Source: Streptococcus parasanguinis (GTDB lineage Bacteria > Bacillota > Bacilli > Lactobacillales > Streptococcaceae). Taken from it: DNA of 64,000 bases. Below are positions 18,598 to 25,959 of the stretch, piece by piece (positions within the stretch are counted from its first letter, which is position 1; every line of letters begins with the position of its first letter). Under the pieces are notes generated by a model. The model had not been told where the DNA came from. It saw only the letters and a program-made list of their open reading frames with translations, and searched no databases. The stretch lies in contig NZ_JALDUR010000001.1 of the NCBI RefSeq assembly GCF_023109675.1, forward strand, positions 36,997 through 100,996, read 5' to 3'. Made by a program: the position numbers and the translations under genes.

Positions 18598-19698
18598 ATG
18601 TACGATTATCTGATTGTTGGTGCTGGTCTATCGGGGGCAATTTTTGCTCATGAGGCAACCAAACGTGGCAAAAAAGTAAAAGTGATTGATAAACGGGACC
18701 ACATTGGTGGTAATATCTATTGTGAAGAAGTTGAAGGAATCAATGTTCATAAGTACGGTGCCCACATTTTCCATACCTCAAACAAAAAGGTTTGGGATTA
18801 TGTCAACCAATTTGCTGAATTTAACAACTATATCAATTCACCGGTAGCTAATTACAAGGGCAGACTCTACAATCTTCCCTTCAACATGAATACCTTCTAT
18901 GCCATGTGGGGGACAAAGACTCCTCAAGAAGTCAAAAACAAGATTGCGGAGCAAACGGCGGATATGAAAGATGTTGAGCCTAAGAACTTGGAAGAACAAG
19001 CGATCAAGTTGATTGGTCTGGACATCTATGAAAAGTTGATCAAGGGCTATACGGAGAAGCAATGGGGACGTTCTGCAACAGACCTGCCTCCTTTCATCAT
19101 TAAGCGCCTCCCAGTGCGTTTGACCTTTGATAATAACTACTTTAACGACCGTTACCAAGGGATTCCAATTGGTGGTTATAATGTCATCATTGAAAACATG
19201 CTGGGTGATGTAGAAGTAGAGCTTGGCGTTGATTTCTTTGCTAATCGTGAAGAACTGGAAGCTTCAGCTGAAAAAATTGTCTTCACAGGGATGATCGACC
19301 AGTACTTTGACTACAAGCATGGAGAGTTGGAATATCGTAGCCTTCGATTCGAACACGAAGTTTTGGATGAGGAAAATCATCAAGGTAATGCTGTGGTCAA
19401 CTACACCGAGCGTGAAATTCCATACACTCGGATCATCGAGCACAAGCACTTTGAGTATGGGACTCAACCGAAGACGGTGATTACCCGTGAATACCCAGCT
19501 GATTGGAAACGAGGCGATGAGCCCTACTATCCAATCAATGATGAAAAGAATAATGCGATGTTTGCCAAGTACCAAGAAGAAGCATCCAAAAATGACAAGG
19601 TCATCTTCTGTGGACGCCTAGCAGACTATAAATACTACGATATGCATGTGGTTATTGAGCGTGCTCTAGAAGTCGTTGAGAAAGAATTTATTAAATGA
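18598..19698 (+). CDS. glf: UDP-galactopyranose mutase
   Basis: 366-aa flavoenzyme converting UDP-galactopyranose to UDP-galactofuranose, so the polysaccharide very probably contains galactofuranose. FAD site at the N terminus: YLIVGAGLSGAIFAHEA, then DKRDHIGGNIY. Other family blocks are VHKYGAHIFHTSNKKVWDYV, GYTEKQWG, and the C-terminal FCGRLADYKYYDMHVVIERAL (within 349-369 of the frame end). A good AGGGAG ribosome site precedes ATG 18598. The stop overlaps the next gene by 4 bases. Confidence 0.96.
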   Translation: MYDYLIVGAGLSGAIFAHEATKRGKKVKVIDKRDHIGGNIYCEEVEGINVHKYGAHIFHTSNKKVWDYVNQFAEFNNYINSPVANYKGRLYNLPFNMNTFYAMWGTKTPQEVKNKIAEQTADMKDVEPKNLEEQAIKLIGLDIYEKLIKGYTEKQWGRSATDLPPFIIKRLPVRLTFDNNYFNDRYQGIPIGGYNVIIENMLGDVEVELGVDFFANREELEASAEKIVFTGMIDQYFDYKHGELEYRSLRFEHEVLDEENHQGNAVVNYTEREIPYTRIIEHKHFEYGTQPKTVITREYPADWKRGDEPYYPINDEKNNAMFAKYQEEASKNDKVIFCGRLADYKYYDMHVVIERALEVVEKEFIK

Positions 19699-20687
19699 CA
19701 CAAGAAAAAATTGATATCGTGGTTCTTTGGGTCGACGGAAGTGATACTGAGTTTATCCGCGAGAAACAAGCCGTGACAGGTCAAATGTCAAAAATAGACC
19801 AAGAAATCGACGGAGAGCAACGTTATCGTGATTACGGTATTTTTAATTACTGGTTTCGAATGATTGAAAAGCATGCTCCTTGGGTGAATAATGTTTATCT
19901 AATTACCAACGGGCAAAAGCCTGACTGGTTAAATTTGGAGCATCCAAAACTTAAATTGGTCACTCATAAGGAATTTATGCCTAATGAATATCTACCTACC
20001 TATAATTCAGCGGCTATTGAGCTTAATCTTCATCGGATTGAAGGATTGTCGGAGAACTATTTGTATTTCAATGATGATATGTACTTGATTAGAGATAGTC
20101 AACCTTCAGATTTTTATAAAAATGGTCAACCCAAGCTTTTAGCAGTATACGATGCTTTAGTTCCATGGTCACCATTTACGAACACTTATCACAATAACGT
20201 TGAATTAATCTATCGGCATTTTCCTAATAAGAAGGCTTTGAAATCTTCGCCTTGGAAATTCTTTAATTTCCGTTATGGTTCCTTGGTTTTGAAAAACTTG
20301 TTACTCTTGCCTTGGGGTCCGACAGGATACGTGAACCAACATTTACCTGTTCCAATGAAGAAGAGTACTTTGGCACATTTGTGGGAAATTGAGGGAGCAA
20401 CATTAGATAAAACGTCACGAAATAAAATTAGAGACTATGGAGTAGACGTCAATCAATAAGTTTGTTCTAATTGGCAAATTGAAAGTAATCAGTTTTATCC
20501 TATGTCTAAAAATTTCGGAGAAACAATTGGTTTAAATCAAGTGGATAAGCTGGAATCTATCTTTACAGATAGACGTAAAAAACTGCTTTGTGTCAATGAT
20601 GATGGGGACTTTAGGGAAGAAAACATCATTCATTTCAAGCAAATTTTAAATGAATATTATCCTAAAAAATCAGCGTATGAAAAATGA
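19695..20687 (+). pseudogene. Stealth family sugar-phosphate transferase, interrupted by one in-frame stop
   Basis: Stealth proteins transfer hexose-1-phosphate and create phosphodiester links in polysaccharides (WefC in receptor polysaccharide loci). The first open part (19695-20459, 254 aa) has CR1 IDIVVLWVDGSD, CR2 RYRDYGIFNYWFRMIEKHAPWV and ITNGQKPDW, FNDDMYLI, and later HLWEIEGATLD. TAA 20457-20459 follows DVNQ. The same frame then continues to 20687 (75 more codons: VCSNWQIESNQFYPMSKNFG ... CVNDDGDF), which supplies CR4. Family members usually carry an aromatic residue after DVNQ, so TAT/TAC to TAA is the likely change. The joined length (~330 aa) is normal. A truncated protein lacking CR4, a pseudogene, or a sequencing error are the options. 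Confidence 0.85.
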
Positions 20688-20697
20688 GAAGTAAGAG

Positions 20698-21750
20698 ATG
20701 AAATACTATTTAAAAGAAGAATTTTTACACGACAATAATGCTAAAAATGCGGGAAATAAAGCACGTAATGACGTTGAAGCAATTTTAAATAAATTAGGTT
20801 ATTCTCCGTTGAAAGTTTTGGTGGATGACTGGTATCAAATGAATGTTCTTAGGGCACAGATTCATAAATATAGAGCTCTCTTTAGAGCTTTCAAAGACCT
20901 AAAGAAAAATGATGAGATCATAATTCAATTTCCTTTGTTACATCATTCTTTATTTCTTAACCATTTACTAAAAAAACTTAAAAACAGGGGTACGGATGTC
21001 TATTTTTTAGTTCATGATTTGGAAACACTGCGTTTTGTGAATGATAAAACCTTACCATTTAGAATGAAGTTACGGATGAAACTAACTGAAAGTGATACGT
21101 TCCGTAGTGTTACAGGAATTATTGCTCACAACCCGGTTATGAAATCTGTTTTAGTGGATAAGGGGGTTGTAGAAGATAAGATTGTCAGCCTTGGTATTTT
21201 TGACTATTTGATTCCAGATTTTCAAGAAAAAAGTGGCCAAACAAAAGACCAGCCGATAATTGTGGCAGGTAATTTGGCCAAGGAAAAAGCTGGCTATCTT
21301 TACTCACTTCCTGCAGAACCTGTCTATAACCTTTATGGTGTAGGTTTTGACGAGAGTAGAGCACTTGAAAACGAGACCTACTTTGGTTCCTTCCTACCGG
21401 ATGAACTTCCTGCAGCCCTTGAGGGCGGTTTTGGTCTGGTCTGGGATGGAGATAGCGTTGAGACCTGTAGTGGCTTTTTTGGAGAATACCTCCGTTACAA
21501 CAACTCCCACAAGGCGTCGCTTTATCTAGCATCGGGCTTCCCGCTTGTCGTGTGGAAACAGTCAGCCTTGTCTCATTTTGTGCTTGAGAAGGGCTGCGGG
21601 ATTGCAGTAGAGTCTCTCCATGATTTGAAGGAGACAATCGACAATCTTTCAGATGCTGATTACCAAGACTTTGTGGACAATGCCAAACGTGTCGGTCAGG
21701 AAATCCGAGAGGGTCACTACCTAAAGACGGCCTTAAATCAATTAGCATAA
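20698..21750 (+). CDS. Glycosyltransferase, possibly galactofuranosyltransferase
   Basis: 350 aa, GT-B-like. The N-terminal half begins YYLKEEFLHDNNAKNAGNKA and has IIQFPLLHHSLFLNHLLKKL and VYFLVHDLETLRF; the C-terminal half has GSFLPDELPAAL, FGLVWDGDSVETCSG and FGEYLRYNNSHKASLYLASG (overlapping segments). This resembles the Gtf3/GT113-like enzymes and the WefE-type transferases of receptor polysaccharide loci. With glf in the same operon, a galactofuranose donor is plausible but not proven. Last gene of the locus; a terminator follows. The first two thirds are AT-rich and the last third is not, a possible recombination joint. Confidence 0.72.
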   Translation: MKYYLKEEFLHDNNAKNAGNKARNDVEAILNKLGYSPLKVLVDDWYQMNVLRAQIHKYRALFRAFKDLKKNDEIIIQFPLLHHSLFLNHLLKKLKNRGTDVYFLVHDLETLRFVNDKTLPFRMKLRMKLTESDTFRSVTGIIAHNPVMKSVLVDKGVVEDKIVSLGIFDYLIPDFQEKSGQTKDQPIIVAGNLAKEKAGYLYSLPAEPVYNLYGVGFDESRALENETYFGSFLPDELPAALEGGFGLVWDGDSVETCSGFFGEYLRYNNSHKASLYLASGFPLVVWKQSALSHFVLEKGCGIAVESLHDLKETIDNLSDADYQDFVDNAKRVGQEIREGHYLKTALNQLA

Positions 21751-21754
21751 GATC

Positions 21755-21782
21755 AAAAGAAGTCAGACGGACTTCTTTTTTT
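21755..21782 (+). terminator. Terminator of the polysaccharide locus
   Basis: Stem AAAAGAAGTC / GACTTCTTTT, loop AGACG, followed by further T residues. Confidence 0.9.
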
Positions 21783-21830
21783 AGTTTTTCAAAAAAATGT
21801 CACTAATTTTAAAAATTTGCCCCATAAAAC

Positions 21831-21859
21831 TTTTCATCTCTGAAACCGTGTGGTAAAAT
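21831..21859 (+). promoter_or_regulatory. Promoter of the CHAP-domain repeat protein
   Basis: TTTTCA (21831-21836), 17-bp spacer, TAAAAT (21854-21859) with an upstream TGG that makes an extended -10. Confidence 0.55.
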
Positions 21860-21895
21860 GATTAACGTATAAAATTTGTATAAAGGGAAGTTGAT

Positions 21896-24658
21896 ATGAA
21901 AAAGAAAGATCTTATTTTTTATGCGAGTGCAACGGTACTATTGGCCTTTTCAACGCAACAGGTCAAGGCTGATGAACAAACTTCATCTGACCAAACATTT
22001 GAAAAAACTGCCACAATCGTTTTAAAGGCAGAAACCTCGTCAAATACAGAGAATACAGGAATACATGCTGAAAGATCAGTGGCAATAGAGAAAAAGGCTG
22101 ATACAGAAGCATACCGGAACGAAACTGCTAAAAATAACGCTGAATTTGCGGAATATGTTGCTGAAGAAAAGATCGAAACAGAATCTCCATCTTCCGCTGT
22201 GTTTACAAGTCTCTCTTCCAATAGAAAAGAAGAACATACAAGTGCTACAACAAGTGGAACGATTCCCACTACAGAAGCAAAAGCCAGTGGGACACTTTTA
22301 ATCGAGAATAACAATCCGGTGGCAGGAACGTTTGACGCAGTTGTTCGTGATATTGAAGCCCCAAATGGTTTGAAAGAAGTTCTTGTTCCAACATGGAGCC
22401 TTGAAAACGGTCAAGATGATCTGATATGGCATAAAGCTATGAGAGAGCCTGACGGCTCTTATCGTGCGAAAATTAAAGCCTCCGATCACAAAGATTCCAC
22501 TGGGAATTACCGGGCAGATGCTTATGTAATTGATAAAAAAGGGAGAGCCCAGTATCTATCTCAAAAGATTGTTGCTGTTGATTATGCACGACCAAGTGGT
22601 GCCCTTTCAATTGAGAATAACAATACTGTAGCAGGGACATTTGATGCGGTTATTCGAAACATTGTCGCTCCAAATGGTGTGAAAGAGGTATTGGTTCCGT
22701 CATGGAGTTTAGAGAATGGTCAAGATGACCTCATCTGGCATAAAGCGACTAAGCAAAGTGATGGTAGCTATCGTGTCACCATTAAGGCAACCGAACATAA
22801 AGGGAATAAAGGGAACTACCGAGCAGATGCTTATGTTGTAGACAACTCAAATAATCGTCACTACATTGCTGAAAAAGTAGTAGCTGTTGATTACACACGG
22901 CCAAGAGGTGTCCTTTCAATTGAAAACAACGATACTGTAGCAGGGACATTTGATGCAGTTGTTCGTGACATTGTTGCGCCAAATGGCGTTAAAGACATCT
23001 TGGTTCCATCATGGAGTCTTGCTGGTGGTCAGGACGACCTCATCTGGCATAAGGCTACTCGTCAAGCCGATGGTTCTTACCGCGTGACGATTAAGGCAAC
23101 AGATCATAAGAACTCTACAGGGAGATATCGTGCTGATGCTTATCTTGTAGATAATTCTAATACTCCTTTTTACCTAACGGAAAAAGTGGTAGAAGTTACC
23201 CAAACTCGTCCGACTGCAAGTCTCATTATTGAAAATAATAATGCTGAATTGGGAACTTTTGATGCAGTTGTTCGTAATATTTCCGCTCCAAATGGGATTA
23301 AAGAAGTCTTAGTTCCATCGTGGAGTCTTGTGAATGGCCAAGATGATCTTATTTGGCACAAAGCGACTCGACAACCAGACGGTAGCTATCGTGTTACCAT
23401 CAAGTCCGATGAGCACAAGAATTCACTTGGTAATTATCGTGCTGACCTCTATATCGTTGATAACAAAAATCAACACCATTATATCACTGAAACGGTGGTG
23501 GATGTTAAGCATAACAAACCAATTGGTACGATTTCAATAGTTAACAACAACAAAGATACGGGAACTTTTGACGTCATTATTAAAGATGTCTACAGCCCTA
23601 AAGGCGTACGAACAGTTCAAGTCCCAACTTGGTCTGACAAGGATGGTCAGGACGATCTTCGTTGGTATGAAGCAACTCGTCAAGCAAACGGAGATTACAA
23701 GGTTTCTGTGAAGGTTAGTGACCATAAAAATTCTACTGGGAAGTACTTTGTTCACCTATACTACATTCAGAATGATGGCACACGAGTCGGTGTTGGTGGG
23801 ACAACTACAGACGTGGAATTCCGTAATGCTAAGACAAAAACACAGGCCTACATCAAGAATGTGAATTCGAACAACGGTACTTATACGGTAGTTGTGGATC
23901 AAGCGCCTCAGGGACGTCGGATTAAGAACATCCGTGTTGCAGCCTGGTCTCAAGCGCACCAAGAAAATCTCTACTGGTATTCAACGGCACCTTCTGGTAT
24001 GCACACAGAAGTGCAGGTTTCTGCAGCAAATCACCAGTACCAATCAGGTAACTATACCACCCACGTCTATGTGGACTATGTCGATGGTGGCGTTGAAGGC
24101 TTTAACCTCGGTCAAACAGCCCTTCATCCTCGTGCGACAGTATCTCAGACTGCTTTTAATCCTCGTGTAACGAATGGGCAACGGGACCGTGTCTTACGGG
24201 CAGCAGCTAGTTTAGTTGGTGTTCGTGGCGGAACTGCAGCTCACCATCAATTGGTCAATGATTACAACAGTGTCAAACCACTTCCTGTAGGTTATGCAGT
24301 GAAGACGACCGATGATTGGTGTGATATCTTTGTCACAACAGTCTTCCAGCGTGAGGGCTTGAGTGGTTTGATTGGCCGTGAATGTGGAGTCGAACGTCAC
24401 ATTCAGATCTTCAAACGCTTGGGCATTTGGAATGAAGATGGGACCACTACACCAAAAGCAGGGGACATCATCACCTTTAACTGGGATCAAAATAGCCAGC
24501 AAAATAATGGTTTTGCGGATCACATCGGAATTGTTGAGAGCGTCTCAAATGGGATTATTCATACCATTGAAGGAAACTCCAACAACCAAGTCCGTCGCAA
24601 TACGTATCGGATCGGTCATGGCAATATCCGTGGATTTGCAACTCCTCGCTATCAATAA
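21896..24658 (+). CDS. Secreted multi-repeat protein with C-terminal CHAP amidase/peptidase domain
   Basis: 920 aa. Signal peptide 1-25 (cut near VKADEQ). Residues ~26-130 are Thr/Ser/Glu-rich linker. Five GBS_Bsp-like modules follow with an exact period of 103 codons (309 bp: 22286, 22595, 22904, 23213, 23522), then a sixth, divergent one. Each has IENNN..GTFDAVVRxI.APNG and VPSWSLxxGQDDLIWHKA. The C-terminal ~150 residues form a CHAP domain, with the catalytic Cys in DDWCDIF and His in DHIGIV, so it probably cuts peptidoglycan. There is no LPXTG anchor; the repeats may bind the wall. Bsp of group B streptococcus affects cell shape. Ribosome site AAAGGGAAG. Confidence 0.88.
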   Translation: MKKKDLIFYASATVLLAFSTQQVKADEQTSSDQTFEKTATIVLKAETSSNTENTGIHAERSVAIEKKADTEAYRNETAKNNAEFAEYVAEEKIETESPSSAVFTSLSSNRKEEHTSATTSGTIPTTEAKASGTLLIENNNPVAGTFDAVVRDIEAPNGLKEVLVPTWSLENGQDDLIWHKAMREPDGSYRAKIKASDHKDSTGNYRADAYVIDKKGRAQYLSQKIVAVDYARPSGALSIENNNTVAGTFDAVIRNIVAPNGVKEVLVPSWSLENGQDDLIWHKATKQSDGSYRVTIKATEHKGNKGNYRADAYVVDNSNNRHYIAEKVVAVDYTRPRGVLSIENNDTVAGTFDAVVRDIVAPNGVKDILVPSWSLAGGQDDLIWHKATRQADGSYRVTIKATDHKNSTGRYRADAYLVDNSNTPFYLTEKVVEVTQTRPTASLIIENNNAELGTFDAVVRNISAPNGIKEVLVPSWSLVNGQDDLIWHKATRQPDGSYRVTIKSDEHKNSLGNYRADLYIVDNKNQHHYITETVVDVKHNKPIGTISIVNNNKDTGTFDVIIKDVYSPKGVRTVQVPTWSDKDGQDDLRWYEATRQANGDYKVSVKVSDHKNSTGKYFVHLYYIQNDGTRVGVGGTTTDVEFRNAKTKTQAYIKNVNSNNGTYTVVVDQAPQGRRIKNIRVAAWSQAHQENLYWYSTAPSGMHTEVQVSAANHQYQSGNYTTHVYVDYVDGGVEGFNLGQTALHPRATVSQTAFNPRVTNGQRDRVLRAAASLVGVRGGTAAHHQLVNDYNSVKPLPVGYAVKTTDDWCDIFVTTVFQREGLSGLIGRECGVERHIQIFKRLGIWNEDGTTTPKAGDIITFNWDQNSQQNNGFADHIGIVESVSNGIIHTIEGNSNNQVRRNTYRIGHGNIRGFATPRYQ

Positions 24659-24663
24659 CAAAG

Positions 24664-24688
24664 AAAAGAAGCCATAGGCTTCTTTTTT
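24664..24688 (+). terminator. Terminator after the CHAP protein gene
   Basis: Stem AAAAGAAGCC / GGCTTCTTTT with loop ATA and extra T residues. Confidence 0.85.
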
Positions 24689-24780
24689 AGAATGCAGATA
24701 AATTTTTTTAAAATAAAATGAGAGATTCTGTCAATTGTTTTAAATAATTTTTATCTTTTGAATTATTCGATTATGACTGG

Positions 24781-24966
24781 AGACTTTACGCAGTGAGAAA
24801 AGTGCTTGAAATATTAGAATTTCAAGCACTCGGGAGTTTTGAGAGTAAAACAGTTTGGGAAACTGTTTTAGCCTGAGCCTAGAAATTAAAGAGCGAAGGG
24901 GCTCAAAACCAAGTCATGGAACTTCTTTGAAGTTCGCTGACGTCCGTACTCACTTAAGGAAAGTCT
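24781..24966 (-). repeat. BOX-like structured repeat, copy 1 (expanded form)
   Basis: Minus-strand copy of the element also found at 33748-33882 and 50137-50270. The ends pair as GAGACTTT/AAAGTCTC, then GTGAG/CTCAC. Inside are hairpins GAACTTC-aaa-GAAGTTC and AGTGCTTGAAAT/ATTTCAAGCACT. The third hairpin is longer than in the other copies and contains two extra stems (GAGCC/GGCTC and AAAACAGTTT/AAACTGTTTT). It lies directly 3' of the rluD-type gene in sense orientation. The CGCTGACGT block also occurs in pneumococcal BOX elements. The rest of 24689-24992 shows no gene. Confidence 0.85.
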
Positions 24967-24992
24967 CTAAGAAGACTATTTCAGTTCTTTTC

Positions 24993-25856
24993 TCATTTTT
25001 TCAACCCTTCTTCAAAACTCTTGGAAGGCGCCTCAACTTGTATGGTTTCAAGCGTTAATGGGTTGGTGAAGGTCAAGCGATGGGCATGGAGCATGAGTCG
25101 CTCTCCGCGTTCAGGGTTATAGAGAGGATCCCCGACAATCGGGTGCCCATGATGGGAGAGATGAACCCGGATCTGATGGGTACGGCCCGTCTTGAGCTGG
25201 CATTTGACTAGGCTGTTTCGCCCGATTTTTTTCAGTTGCGTCACCTGGGTTTCTGCGTACTGCCCCTTGCGTGGATCGACCAGGCGCTTGCGCCGATCAT
25301 GGCGATCACGTCCGATTTTATTCTTGTAGATGATGGTCTTTTGCGCTAAACTTCCTTGCATCAAGGCCCAGTACTCGCGTTGGATTTTTTTATCTTCCAA
25401 AATTCGGTTGAGAATAGGCAGGATAAAAGGATTCTTGGCAAATAAAATCGCTCCGCTGGTTTCCTTATCTAACCGGTGCACGACGTAGCAGGTGGATCCA
25501 ACATAGCTGGAAACATGGTTGAGAAGAGCAATTTCCATCGGTTCGTTGGCATGGGTTTTCATGCCTTCGGGCTTATTGACGATGATGACGTGCTCATTCT
25601 GATAGAGTTCTTCGACAAGACTGGGGTCTCCTTCTAGGAGCTCTTTTTCAGGGTAATCGTCTGCGTCAAAGATCAGCTGGATCTGGTCTCCTTTTTGAAC
25701 GGGGCTCTGCCAGTTGATGATCTCTCCATTCACCAAGACGTGTTTTTTGACCCTTAAAAAATGCCGGATCTTACGGGGGATGAGGAAGTAGTCTTCAAGG
25801 AGCTCTTTCACAGTCATTTGGGGAAAAGATTCTGGAATGGTAAATTGATAGTTCAT
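24993..25856 (-). CDS. RluD-family 23S rRNA/tRNA pseudouridine synthase
   Basis: 287 aa. An S4-like RNA-binding part at residues ~15-65 (VKELLEDYFLIPRKIRHFL, VLVNGEIINWQ) is followed by the catalytic domain. The signature HRLDKETSG holds the catalytic aspartate; KTGRTHQIRVHLSHHGHPIVGD is split across the usual second block. It isomerises uridine in RNA; which position cannot be told from sequence. The gene is transcribed away from pbp2a, and a BOX-like element lies right after its stop. Confidence 0.9.
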   Translation of the reverse strand: MNYQFTIPESFPQMTVKELLEDYFLIPRKIRHFLRVKKHVLVNGEIINWQSPVQKGDQIQLIFDADDYPEKELLEGDPSLVEELYQNEHVIIVNKPEGMKTHANEPMEIALLNHVSSYVGSTCYVVHRLDKETSGAILFAKNPFILPILNRILEDKKIQREYWALMQGSLAQKTIIYKNKIGRDRHDRRKRLVDPRKGQYAETQVTQLKKIGRNSLVKCQLKTGRTHQIRVHLSHHGHPIVGDPLYNPERGERLMLHAHRLTFTNPLTLETIQVEAPSKSFEEGLKK

Positions 25857-25923
25857 GACCCTATTGTAGCAAAATCTAAGCTTAAAGAAAACTAAATGAG
25901 AAATAGCGAGGAGCTATCTTTTC

Positions 25924-25952
25924 TTGCTAGGACAAGGATAAGGTGTTACAAT
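25924..25952 (+). promoter_or_regulatory. Promoter of pbp2a, possibly giving a leaderless mRNA
   Basis: TTGCTA (25924-25929), 17-bp spacer, extended -10 TGT-TACAAT (25944-25952). The start codon is only 7 bases past the -10, so the transcript would start at or next to the ATG. Confidence 0.6.
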
Positions 25953-25959
25953 AACAGGT

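Noticed and set aside
21185..21748. 187-codon minus-strand frame opposite the last glycosyltransferase gene
   Set aside because: Composition is that of an antisense shadow (Pro/Ser/Arg/His-rich); no start signals and no family resemblance.
21896..24658. Sortase anchor on the CHAP-repeat protein
   Set aside because: The C terminus ends in the CHAP domain (GFATPRYQ) with no LPXTG motif, hydrophobic stretch or basic tail.
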